Shown here: positions 55,001 through 64,000 of the stretch, in pieces
Position numbering within the stretch: position 1 is the stretch's first letter
Layout: the number at the start of each line of letters is the position of its first letter
Assembly: GCA_914767885.1 (NCBI GenBank)
Contig: CAJZBQ010000011.1
Coordinates: forward strand, 1-64,000
DNA: 64,000 bases
Reading direction: 5' to 3'
DNA from: Blepharisma stoltei
Taxonomy: Eukaryota > Ciliophora > Heterotrichea > Heterotrichida > Blepharismidae
Program-made: the position numbers and the translations under genes
Notes under the pieces: model-generated
What the model saw: only the letters and a program-made list of their open reading frames with translations
The model's database searches: none
Told to the model about the DNA's origin: nothing

Positions 55001-57654
55001 CTTCATCAAATTCACAATCTGTGCAATAGGCATTAAATGCATTTATCGCGTCATCTATAGTTGTATCTTTATTCATACTCATCAGAAATTCAAAAATTTC
55101 TGTTTCTTTATTTTTCAGCTGTTTAAGCCCTTGTGTAATTACATTTACAACAGGGTCATTTCCTATTAAAATAAATCCTATTCTGACAGGCCAATTTTCT
55201 AGATACATTTTTAAGGCAAATTGAACGGAGTTTCACGCTGCCTCAGTCCTGATATCTAGAACTGCAATAATATTAAAAAAATTCCTGGCAACTTCTTCAA
55301 GCTCGTTTCCATAAGACATCAAGAACGCTTGGTAATTTTTCGTCCACGAGGAGTATTTTTTGTCATTTTCTAAGTCATTTATGTAGACTCGTCCTGTTTG
55401 AGGTCCTGTTTTTATAAGCCCACCTTGTCCCTTGTATTGATGCAGTTTCAAGTTAGAATTTTCAAGGATTTTAAGAGCATTTTTGTGTGGTATCCCTAGA
55501 GCTTTAATTTCTTCTAAAGCATGGATTTCTGCTCTTAATGTGCCTATTATTGTGTAGAAATCAGGTGATAAATAATGGTTGTTTATTAGCAACATGTTTT
55601 CTCCAATAAGCTAATTAGCTTACTTACTTATTTACTTAGGTGTTTAAAGTGTCTTCCCTCTTCCGCAGGGTGATTTAGGCATGCATAGCCCACCCTTTTA
55701 AATCCCAACTAGTGACGTCAGCAGCGATCCTCCCTATATGTAGGCATTCCAGAAGACTTCACTTGTCAGGCCAGAAGGTCCGCACTGGCAGCGTTGGCCT
55801 CGCCCGAACTTGACTCCTGCGCGTGTTCCGCCTAAGGGTCACCCTCCTCGGGTGTGTCAAGCAGCAAAACCAGGTGCTCCTAGTATCCTGGACCAAAGAA
55901 ATACCCTATGCGGTATTCCATATTGGTGTTGCAGATAAAGGTCCACGTGGAAAACTGAACCCTATAATAATAAAAGCGAAGGAAGGAATAGTTCTCGGAG
56001 AGAACTAATTCCGCACTGAGCCATTTTTTATTATTATAATAAGCTAATTAGCAAATACCTGTGCATTAGTGTAAGCACTCATCATTATTTCGCTTTTTAG
56101 CGCTTTTGTATAGTTTGCAGCTGAGAAATCTGCAAGGTGTAATGGAATAGTTTCTAAAATAGCAGCCATTTTATCCCAGTCAGGCAAAACTGACAGTAGC
56201 TTTACTAATGCTTTAAATGGTAAATCTATATGGAAATTACCTTCTAAATTCCAATTTTCGTTGCCATGACTTTCTACCTTATTTGCATCTTCAACAGGCT
56301 TATACTCCATATTTTTCACAAGCAGTTCTGCGCCATATCCACCTAAATAGTCAACGCTGTCACTTCTGAGGTCAATATGTCTGACTCCCCCCCCTTTAAA
56401 TTGGAACTAAAAATTTTGTTACAATTTAAAGGGGGGTTAAGAAAATTTTTTTAAAACAAAATATCAATATAAAAATTTTTTTTATAAAAAAAAAATTTAT
56501 ATAAAATTTAAAAAAAAAAGATTCAAAACTTATCGAATTAGATCAATAAAATTTGTTTAATAAAATGATATTTACTCCTTATCCTTTAAAACAAAGCAAG
56601 ATATAACTAAATTTTCATTATTAGTTAATACGCCACTATTAATTGGCATCAAAATTATTTACACAAAAAATATTTATTTTTTATTGATAAAAAAAATTAA
56701 AAAAAAAATTTTAGAAAATTTATCGATCAAAGTGCTAATTTTGTTTAAATAAGATGTTATTTATACTCTATTCTTTAAAATATAGCAATAAATAAGTAAA
56801 TTTTGAAATTTTATAAAGAATTCCTATTGAATTTATATCAAAACTATCCAAATAAAAAATATCATTTTTATCAACAAAAAAAAAATTTTTTTGAAAATTT
56901 TTTTTTTTTTTAAAATTTAGCAATAAAGGATAATAAATTTTTTTTAAATAAGATGCTCTTTATACTTTCTTCTTTAAACAAGAGCAAATTTTTAATTTTA
57001 GTTAAGAAGAAACATTTTAACTTATATCAAAACTTTTTAGATAAAAATTATATATAATTTTTTATTATAAAATTAAATTTTGTTCCAATTTAAAGGAGGG
57101 GGAGTGAGGATATAAGTTGAGTTATTATCAATACAGAACTGTTTGATTTCTTGGTGAGTTTTTTGGAATTGAGGATCTGTGATATCGACATATGCAGTGA
57201 CTGAGTTTAGATTTTCATAAATAGTGTGATCAAAGCTGTATTGTGTCCTTGGCGGAGTACTAAATAAAGCTTGATCGAGTTTGCAAGATGGTGCTGAGTT
57301 TATCATGTAAAAGACTCTGCAATCTTCTGTTAAGGATTTTCGATCATGAATTTCTAATTTTGAATAGAACTCCATTCTTGCAGAAAACTCTCTGTTGTAT
57401 AAAGAAGATAGCAAGACTTTTTTTTCAATGTCACTTCTTGACACTTTCTCGGCCAGTTTTTCAAAATTTAGTTCATTCTCAATCAAAATTTTATCCAAAA
57501 ATTCCCAGAAAATACCGATTTCAGCAAAATACTCACTAGGTGATAGTTACCTCATTTCTTGAATCAAGCTTTTTTCGCTTGGGCCTTTCCATTGTGTGGA
57601 GAGCTTGACTTCTACTTGAGCATAGGCTATACACAGCAAAAATGCAATCCACAT
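52034..57654 (-). CDS. UGGT: UDP-glucose:glycoprotein glucosyltransferase, copy A, with four insertions and two introns
   Basis: 1323 residues after removing insertions and two 15-nt introns. Signal peptide MWIAFLLCIAYAQ, then the N-terminal LSTQWKGPSE...FAEIGIFWEFL typical of UGGT, four thioredoxin-like domains (LGGYGAELLVKN, LLINNHYLSPDF, WPVRIGFILIGNDP), beta-sandwich domains, and the C-terminal GT24 catalytic domain: VIHIFSLASGKLYERLM, KIIYIDADQVVRADIKELW (DxD), NLDQDLPN, LPSEWLWC. It reglucosylates misfolded N-glycoproteins in the ER so calnexin/calreticulin retain them. The C-terminus is KKIDL, a possible KDEL-like retrieval signal. One Trp between TEAA and NSVQ is TGA. Confidence 0.94.
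53379..53556. other. IES-like insertion, TATT pointer, in UGGT copy A
   Basis: TATT (AATA on the plus strand) at 53375-53378 and 53553-53556. T-rich tract with TTTTTGGTCTA / TTTTTACCTA units near the low-coordinate end. Collapse gives FIKIIKTRGETSG in frame. Confidence 0.75.
53765..54049. other. 285-bp IES-like insertion, TA pointer, in UGGT copy A
   Basis: TA at 53763-53764 and 54048-54049. Collapse gives LLNPLSEKGQILASLG, matching LINPLNEKGRHLSSLC in copy B, which has no insertion here. Confidence 0.85.
55605..56037 (+). mobile_element. SINE-like GC-rich insertion with 15-bp repeats in UGGT copy A
   Basis: AATAAGCTAATTAGC at 55605-55619 and 56038-56052. Contains GTTCCGCCTAAGGGTCA and ends GCCATTTTTTATTATTAT. 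Collapse leaves one repeat copy that overlaps a 15-nt intron (56044-56058). Confidence 0.85.
56044..56058 (-). other. 15-nt intron overlapping the insertion's target duplication
   Basis: Sense GTATTTGCTAATTAG. After collapse of the 15-bp repeats it is flanked by CAG and CTT ATT GGA; splicing gives YTNAQLIGENMLLINNH in frame and removes an in-frame TAG. Confidence 0.75.
56383..57105. mobile_element. MITE, TTTAAATTGG family, in UGGT copy A; GA/TC pointer
   Basis: 723 bp between GA at 56383-56384 and 57106-57107. Ends CTCCCCCCCCTTTAAATTGG and CCAATTTAAAGGAGGGGGAGT. The interior is three diverged ~165-bp tandem units ('aaaatgatatttactcctta', 'agatgttatttatactctat', 'agatgctctttatactttct'). Collapse restores TYILRHIDL, the family's YVLRH motif. 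Confidence 0.9.
57536..57550 (-). other. 15-nt spliceosomal intron
   Basis: Sense GTAACTATCACCTAG in the UGGT copy A N-terminus; joins SLIQEM to SEYFAEIGIFW. Unspliced, it gives an in-frame TAG. Confidence 0.9.
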
Positions 57655-58117
57655 TTATATTGCGTGTAGCTTTTATAAAGAGAGATAATTTTTTAATTAT
57701 ATAGTGATGATTATAACCCGGGGCCTGATTTGGATCGCCTTGGGCTACACGTTGCCGCTGGTTGAAAAGTGAAAAATAAACTGACACTTGTTAATTCGTG
57801 GGGTTGACTTGGCAACTGATGTTGCCCGAGTTGACCCCACAGGCTGAGGCGGCAACGTGTAGCCCTTGGCGATCCAAAGTAGGCTCTGGGCTGTATATTG
57901 TTAAAGCAAAATATATAAATTAATGCTGTATCAAGTATTATAGTTCAAAAGCGAGATTTAAGTATAATTTAAGGCTATAAATTATAAGATTTTATATTAA
58001 AGTGGCCATATCTCATATTGTTCTTAATAAGAACGCACAGGACTTTTACTGATTTTTTTTATGCTTTCCATTGATAATTATTTCAATTTCCTTTATTTTG
58101 CACAAAGTATATATTTA
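57655..58117. repeat. Divergent promoter region with a GC-rich inverted repeat
   Basis: 57714-57760 and 57850-57898 are inverted copies (GGATCGCCTTGGGCTACACG with its complement, arms ~45 bp), enclosing a TTGACTTGGCAACTGATGTTG segment. It lies between the starts of UGGT copy A and the MEAK7-like gene. Confidence 0.8.
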
Positions 58118-59380
58118 ATGGGAAACTCAAAGTCCAAAGATTATAGCAAAGACACATTTTTTAATACAACACAACTTAAACTCCTCTCCGGACACTTTAA
58201 TTTGCTGTTTACGAAAGGTACCATTGACCATTCCTTAACTCAGAAATTGTTTGAAGTTGCAAACGATCCTGAGATTCACCCATCTATTGAAAATTACTTA
58301 TCAAGCAAGGTAAAAGGCAAAAAAGACTTTGAAGGCTTTTTAAAGGCTTTAGAAATTCTCATTTTCGGGAAAAATAAAACAGGAGGGATAAGCTATGACG
58401 TTAAAGGGCCAGTCGAGAGGTTTTCAAATTTATTAAACATATCAGAAGACACTCAAAATTTCAATGAAATTTTACTTCAGCACTTATTAGCAATAATCCA
58501 AGGAGATTTCTCTATAATTGCTTCAGTTAATCCTCACTCCAAGTCCATCCGTGATTTCCAAGCTTATATTCAGGTACAATTCCCAGTCCTTGCCAACTGC
58601 TTCCCTAACTTTTTAATTTCCAGACTCTTAGACAAGCCTCCTTCTCTTCCTCCAACTCTTAATGAAAATACCCATTCTATCAATGAAGCTTTATCATTTT
58701 TATATCTGAGCTGTCCAGCTCTATGTGGAATTGAGCTGCTTAGGCTCTATTTATCAAAAGAAGACGGACTAAGCTTCAATAGACTGGCAGCTGGACTTAA
58801 CGGATATCAAGGCCCAATGATTTTGACTATAAAACTGTCTGACTCAATCTTATTAGGAGCTTTTATAGGAGATGGTCTAAGAGATAACGCTAAATATTCA
58901 GGATCGATGGATACATTTTTATTTACTTTTTATAATGGATACCGCACATTTAGGCCTGAAGAAGGTGAAGGAGGCGGAAATTTCATTTATTTTAACTCAA
59001 GGATTGCAGGGACGACTAAATTTCCGAAAGGGCTTGGGTTTGGAGGAAATGTCCCACAGCCTGCAAGAGTTTGGCTTGATGACGATATTGATATGAACTC
59101 TTATGCAATTTCTCATTGTAGCACTTATCCACCTGGAGATCTATTTAGTGGGGCTGAGACTGATGGGAAAATGCATATCGTGTCAATTGAGGTATGGGGA
59201 TGTGGAGGGGAAAAGGCAGCACAGGCACAGCAAGAGTATAGAGATAGTGAGGCACAAAGGATACAAAAAAATAGACAAGTAGATAAGGCACAATTTTTGG
59301 ATAATCAGTTTGATAAAGATATGCTGCTGGGAGGTACTTTTAAGAATGCAGAGTATAGAGAAAAAGCTGAGGCTGAGTAA
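58118..59380 (+). CDS. MEAK7: TLDc-domain protein, MEAK7-like
   Basis: About 420 residues starting MGNSKSKDY. An in-frame ATG 57 bp upstream (58061) exists, but the internal start gives an N-myristoylation signal (Gly2, Ser6) as in MEAK7/TLDC1 proteins, so I prefer it. Residues ~30-190 are helical, EF-hand-like. The C-terminal TLDc domain shows SFNRLAAGLNGYQGPMILTI-type opening, GAFIGDGLR, FLFTFYNGY, KGLGFGGN, ARVWLDDD and VSIEVWGCGG. Animal MEAK7 acts at lysosomal membranes in mTOR signalling and associates with the V-ATPase; the role here is inferred. Uninterrupted, with a Gln/Lys-rich coiled tail. Confidence 0.85.
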   Translation: MGNSKSKDYSKDTFFNTTQLKLLSGHFNLLFTKGTIDHSLTQKLFEVANDPEIHPSIENYLSSKVKGKKDFEGFLKALEILIFGKNKTGGISYDVKGPVERFSNLLNISEDTQNFNEILLQHLLAIIQGDFSIIASVNPHSKSIRDFQAYIQVQFPVLANCFPNFLISRLLDKPPSLPPTLNENTHSINEALSFLYLSCPALCGIELLRLYLSKEDGLSFNRLAAGLNGYQGPMILTIKLSDSILLGAFIGDGLRDNAKYSGSMDTFLFTFYNGYRTFRPEEGEGGGNFIYFNSRIAGTTKFPKGLGFGGNVPQPARVWLDDDIDMNSYAISHCSTYPPGDLFSGAETDGKMHIVSIEVWGCGGEKAAQAQQEYRDSEAQRIQKNRQVDKAQFLDNQFDKDMLLGGTFKNAEYREKAEAE

Positions 59381-59434
59381 TAATTAAGTTTGCTTAAATT
59401 TACTAGATGGAGAGTTACTAATTCTATATTTAGC

Positions 59435-62400
59435 TTATAAATCGGTTCTATATGCTGCAATCCCTTTACTTTCTGTAAACTTAACCTCTCTTCCTTCTGT
59501 AAGCTAACAAAAATATTTTGAATTTTTTTAAAAATTTATACATATAAATTTTATAATAATTTTTTTTCGAAATTTAACAAAAATCTCAATTCACAAAACA
59601 GCAAAAATTTAATTAGCATAAAATTCAAGCTGCTTAAATTCAACAGATTTGGCTAGAGATTTCATTATATACTTATCACTTATAAAATATTTTTTCATAA
59701 AAAGAATTTATGGTTTTTTACCCAAAAAATAGGGATATTTTCCAATGATTTTCTTCGCTGACGGAAGGGAGTTATCTAGCTTTTCTACGATTTCATTATA
59801 TTTTTTCCATAATGGGATCACTCTTTTAGCAATGTCTAGCTTTGGTTCTTTTGTTAATGGGTTATTGCACAAATCAATGATTTTCGCTTTATCTTTTTCT
59901 TCATGCGCGCACCACGTATCGCATCACAACCATTCACTTGGCAGCTGCGTAATTGGGACTTTATTTTGTATAATCCCTTGCATAAATTTCGTTTTGCTTA
60001 TTTATTGTAAATTGATTTTAAAATGCTAAAAAAATTTTAACATACCATAGACTCAGTTTTTATATATAATGACATGTCAAAATGTTTTTGACATTTTAAA
60101 ATCAATTTACCATAAATAAGCAAAATAAAATATTACCAATACATTATATAAAATTTACCAAGTCTTGATCTAAATTTTGTAAAGAATTTGAGCTTGATAT
60201 AAAATACTCATAATAAAATCTTAAAATATCTCCAACTCCTATACTTCTATATTTACCTAAATCTGTAATAGAAAGAGCATATATGAAATAAGGCTTTCCT
60301 TTCAGCTGTTTCTGCCAATATCCATCTTTTCAAAACCGAAATCCAAAAGTGGCATTATTTGACTCGCAGAATGGAACAAAGCCATACGGGATAGTCCTGA
60401 AAATACCATTTGACAGAATTTTCATGATTTTTTCACACAACATAATTTATAAATTTCAGTTATTTTAATAGAAAAAAACCCATAAAAATATCATTATATG
60501 GTAAATTCCTGATTGTCCGCCATAAGCGTTTCCTTGAAGATCTGTATTTCATAACTCAGAAATGTCTTCTCGAACGACTTGGTCAGCGTCCATTGATATT
60601 ATTTTAGTCACATTTGAAGGAAAAAACAAGTCAAATAAAAGAGCTCGATAAGCAAAAATTCGATTGGATATTGTCTTTTGAGTTGGAAGCCAGCTTGGTC
60701 ATTTATATGAAACAAATTCGTATTGGAATTTCATCTTTTCAGACAGAATTTCAATTGAATTTTTGAAGTTAGTGGAAAGAAAATCGCCATAGAGCCAAAA
60801 TTTGATTTCTGATTTGGTGTGACTCATGACCGAAAGGATCATTATTTCCATAAATCTTTCATATGTTTTGCCTTCTGCAATAGAAAAAATGTTAATGACT
60901 TGATTTTCAATTTTTTTTGGATTATTTTCACTATCGGCTGTTTTGTTTTCTAGAGGGATTTTATATAAATTGAATCTCAAAGGCTTTTGCCTGTAATCTT
61001 TTACAATAATTGGCTCCAAATTAGGCAAATTTCATTCATCTTTGCAGCTGCCACTAAGTGAAATATTAAAAATTCCAGGATTCGCATAAAACTGAAAATA
61101 GCCAAGATTCTTCATAATAAATGTGCTTGCAATTTCCTTCTCAGTCTCAAATAATTTTATTCCAATCCCACTCTGCATTTTAACTTCGAAATTGTTTTGA
61201 ATTGCTTTCGAGTTTCCTGTAATCAGAATATGCTTTAATGAAAATTTAAGGTTCGGTTCTTTATTTAATTGTAAATCATCCAGATAAATAGGTGTATTAT
61301 ACTGTAAGACTCACGATTCTGGTATATTTAAAGTTAATGAGACTGATTTATTGATTATTTTGCTCACCAAAAACTCTTGATTCAAGTCTTTTTTCAAATA
61401 ATTTATTTGAATCTTATCAGTAGAACGTGAGGTGCTTGAAACAACAAAAGTAGCACCCAAAGATGAGCCAAGATCTATCAGCCAAAAGCACAAAGATGAC
61501 AGATGCCTTCCCTTTTCGTTTAAAGGATTGATCAATACATCAATGTTGAAGTAAATATTATTTGTATTTACAACTCTTTTGGTAAAATCCTTGGAAAAAA
61601 CAATAGGATGCGAAGCATATGATGCAAAATAGGAAATATGAGACAATTGCCGAAGAAGAATATATGAAGCTTTTTCCATTGCATTATCAAGCTTATTTTC
61701 TTTTATGGAAGTTTGAAGAAGTTTTTGGACATTGTTCAAACCAGACCTTTCAATTTCTAGATCATATATTTTTTTCAAGTCCAAATACGAACTTATTTCA
61801 TTTTTATAGTCTGAGAATCTTTTTGGCTTGGGCTTTCCGATCTTTCCTGACAGGAAAAATGGAGTTGGTTTAACCAAATAATGCTGGCTTGGCCAACTCC
61901 CCAAATGGTAGAAATTCAGCATATGTGGTTCTGTCACATAAGAGTTAGTGAAGCCAAATCTCATCTTTCCCATCAGTAAAGATCAGGAAGCCAAAGCCAA
62001 AAAGATGCTTGGACTATAGATATCATTTTCCCATTAATTAATACACCTGATATAAGCTCAGGTATTTTTTTCATAAAAGATGCTTTAATATACTCAAGAG
62101 AATATTCACATTGAAATTCTTCAAAATCTGTAACACTCCCAGTATAATTTAATTTTTTATTTTCGTCGTGAATAAACTTTATATAGCACAAAATCTTATA
62201 TCACTCATCATCCATTTCATTAGAGTTAAAAATGTATCTTATTCTGATCTTTAAATAAGAAGCCTCCTTGAATAATTTAAGAGTATGGAATATTAAAGCT
62301 TGGTCATTTATTCCTGCAAATACTACATAAGTCATTAATTTTGAATTCCCATTAAAATCAAAATTATACCCAAAGCTTGGTATTCCATAATAAATTTCTT

Positions 62401-64000
62401 CATTTAGAATCCCATCTAAGAGATTTAAATGGTTTCTCTCAATTGGGAATTCACTTGTTAAATTTTCAAAATAGCTAGTGAGAGGGGATCTCAAGATTCC
62501 TTTTACTTTAGCATTCATTATATTTCTCTTTTCTTTTCTGAGTTCGCCAATAATGGTTTTATCGAAATGCTTATCAAAATTTATCTCAAGGACTTGCCCA
62601 TTTAAAATTCAATGAACTGGCCCACATAATCTAAAATTATCGCAAATAATGGTAGGAAGTCTCTTCTTGGAATTTATTATTGCTTCAAATTCAGCAGTTT
62701 CGCAATAGTTTTTGGCTAATGAATGGACTTCTAATGCTGTCATATTGTACTCTAATTTTCCAAAAAAATCAGTAATAGAAGTCTCATTGCTTTCCAAGCA
62801 TTTGCATGCTTGATGCATGACGAAAGCCAAATCAGGATTTCCAAGAAATACAAATCCAAGCCTAACAGGGTAATTCTTTGTATATAAATATATGACCGCT
62901 TTTATTCCCTTTCACCCAATTTCTTTATCTAAATCCACAATAGCTATCAGATTATAAAAATTTTTTGCGACCTTTGCCAAGTCAACATCATAAGTACTCA
63001 AAAAATCAGACGTTTTTTTCTGCCATTCAGAATATTTTAAGTCTTTTTCTAAATCATTTATGTAGATTCTTCCTATGCTAGAACCAGTTTTCAAATGTTT
63101 ACTCACTGATATATCCGTGTGGACTCTTAAATTGAAATTGCCTAGCATTATCAGTGCTGTACTTTGAGGGATTCCTATCATTTTGAGCTCTTCAATAGCA
63201 TTATATTCTGCTCTGAGGACTGATAAAACAGTAAATAATTCTGCTGGCACATAATGGTTATTTATCAAGATCACTCCTTCATCTTTAAACTGCTTAAAAT
63301 TTACCTTAGCATTCAGCTCTGTTACTGAGAGTGAGTCCTTTTTGAATGATTCTGAAAACTTGGTTGAATTTAGATCTGGTATATTCTCAGGAAAATTTTC
63401 TAGTAACTTTAAGATTCTTTTTCAATTAGGTAGCATTGATACCAATTTTTTCAGGGCTTTAAATTTGAAATCTGATTAGTATTTACTGTTATCTTTGGCT
63501 ATTAATTGGCTTTCATAGTGATTTTTTAATTGCAGCTCAACTCCATAGCCTCCTAAATGATCAGCTTCGTTTATTCTTGTATCTCTATGCCTTAGAACAT
63601 AAGTCGCATTATTTTTGATACAAAAATCTCTGATTTTTAAAGAAATCTCAGAAAAATGGATATCAGAAATATCCAAATAAGCAATGACTGAATTTTTGCC
63701 TTTAAACATGGTATGATCGAAATGATAGATATCTATTTCTTTAGTGGCAAAGAGGCTTTTATCTAATAAACATGAAGCTGCAGAGTTAATAATATAAAAG
63801 TCTCGGCAATTTTCCTTTAGCGCTGCTCTGTCTTTTTCTTCCAATTTTGAATAAAATTCCATTCTAGCTGAAAATTCTCTATTGCTTAAAGAACAATTTA
63901 TCAGCTTTTTCTCAATCTCACTTCTCGATATTTTGCTTATTATAGCATCTATATTGAGCCTATCCCCAACAATTTCTTCAATTTTACCAATGAAATATCA
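59435..64000 (-). CDS. UGGT: UDP-glucose:glycoprotein glucosyltransferase, copy B (N-terminus beyond window)
   Basis: 1247 residues seen after removing four insertions and one 15-nt intron. From the window edge: REFSARMEFYSKLEEKDRA, TYVLRHRD, LGGYGVELQLKN, VILINNHYVPAELF, beta-sandwich domains, LINPLNEKGRHL, and the GT24 domain with VINIFSIAEGKTYERFM, IISMDADQVVREDISELW, NLDQDLVNF, LPSEWLWC and a C-terminal RTDL. Same architecture as copy A, but diverged, and only copy A has the insertions near YILRH and NPL. Many Trp are TGA. Signal peptide and first ~40 residues are missing. Confidence 0.93.
59482..59772. mobile_element. Diverged GTGAGCGAAC-family MITE in UGGT copy B
   Basis: TA at 59482-59483 and 59773-59774, ends ACCTCTCTTCCTTCTG and CTGACGGAAGGGAGT. 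The interior parallels the 390-bp MITEs ('agagatttcattata', 'cgaaatttaacaaaaatc'). Collapse gives KLDKFTESKG and a final RTDL. Confidence 0.85.
59985..60150. other. IES-like insertion with 32-bp inverted repeat, TA pointer
   Basis: TA at 59983-59984 and 60149-60150. Inverted arms near 59993-60022 and 60088-60120 (TTATTTATTGTAAATTGATT and complement). It shares 'tttttgacattttaaaatca' with 38215-38240. Collapse gives NLDQDLVNFMQG, aligned with NLDQDLPNFAQY of copy A. Confidence 0.8.
60387..60524. other. 138-bp IES-like insertion, TATGGC pointer
   Basis: GCCATA (TATGGC in sense) at 60381-60386 and 60519-60524. Collapse gives NAYGFVPFCESN, aligned with APYGYTPFCDSN of copy A. Confidence 0.9.
61807..62018. 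other. IES-like insertion with 35-bp inverted ends, TA pointer
   Basis: TA at 61805-61806 and 62017-62018. The ends GACTATAGTCC... and a segment with CTTTTTGGCTTGGGCTTTCC are near-inverted copies (61814-61848 and 61975-62012). Collapse gives GKMISKNEISSYL in frame. Confidence 0.75.
63472..63486 (-). other. 15-nt spliceosomal intron
   Basis: Sense GTAAATACTAATCAG in UGGT copy B; contains an in-frame TAA. Joins AKDN to NFKFKALKKL. Confidence 0.9.

Noticed and set aside
55605-56037. In-frame TAG after repeat collapse as evidence that UGGT copy A is a pseudogene
   Set aside because: The TAG is the 3' splice end of a 15-nt intron (56044-56058); splicing restores the frame.
61807-61973. Extra N-terminal peptide beginning MGKMRFGF in UGGT copy B
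   Set aside because: It lies between 35-bp inverted ends with a TA pair, is absent from copy A, and its removal gives a continuous domain.
1-64000. tRNA or rRNA genes and CRISPR-like arrays
   Set aside because: Looked for cloverleaf B-box patterns, rRNA core motifs and regular repeat-spacer arrays; none seen. The GC-rich inserts lack a convincing GGTTCGA box.

Overview
This looks like one end of a germline (micronuclear) chromosome of a heterotrich ciliate close to Blepharisma. Four signs support this. (1) It starts with 663 bp of the 8-base telomere repeat CACCCTAA. (2) In-frame TGA falls where protein families have a conserved tryptophan (exportin, LINE endonuclease, many others), while TAA and TAG end genes. 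(3) Introns are only 15-16 nt. (4) Most genes are broken by insertions that, removed between short direct repeats, restore one reading frame. I count 27 such insertions in 12 genes. The arithmetic closes: after removal, the coding lengths of eleven of these genes are exact multiples of three. The resemblance to Blepharisma internal eliminated sequences (IESs) is from family knowledge; no macronuclear sequence was available to confirm it.

Layout. 1-8.1 kb is subtelomeric: telomere, a LINE whose open frame runs into the telomere, two near-identical ~390-bp MITEs, a damaged short-chain dehydrogenase gene and a decayed secreted-protein gene. 8.1-27.9 kb: a GH130/beta-mannosyltransferase-like protein, a Cys-rich secreted protein, a coiled-coil protein, an acid lipase, two globin-like paralogues, an unknown protein, eRF1, a cyclin and a TauE/SafE transporter. 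28.5-44.0 kb: exportin-1, a type I membrane protein, two S28-peptidase-like proteins that both lack the catalytic Ser and His, an unknown protein and an Hsp110 chaperone. 45.1-52.0 kb: a membrane hybrid histidine kinase, an unknown basic protein and a mitochondrial-carrier-like protein. 52.0-64.0 kb: two UDP-glucose:glycoprotein glucosyltransferases (UGGT) in tandem on the minus strand, separated by a MEAK7-like TLDc gene; the second UGGT runs off the window.

Insertions fall into several classes: CTCCC-ended MITEs (a GTGAGCGAAC family and a TTTAAATTGG family), short unique TA-type insertions, and a GC-rich, SINE-like class with 7-15 bp flanking duplications and a shared CCATTTTA tail. One 1.37-kb insertion splits a signal peptide and holds several nested repeats including a very large palindrome. 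The eRF1 gene carries an altered stop-recognition motif (KSSNIKS), consistent with TGA being read as tryptophan.

The genes are ordinary eukaryotic housekeeping and secretory genes and do not form an operon-like system. The most unusual biology is the insertion landscape itself.
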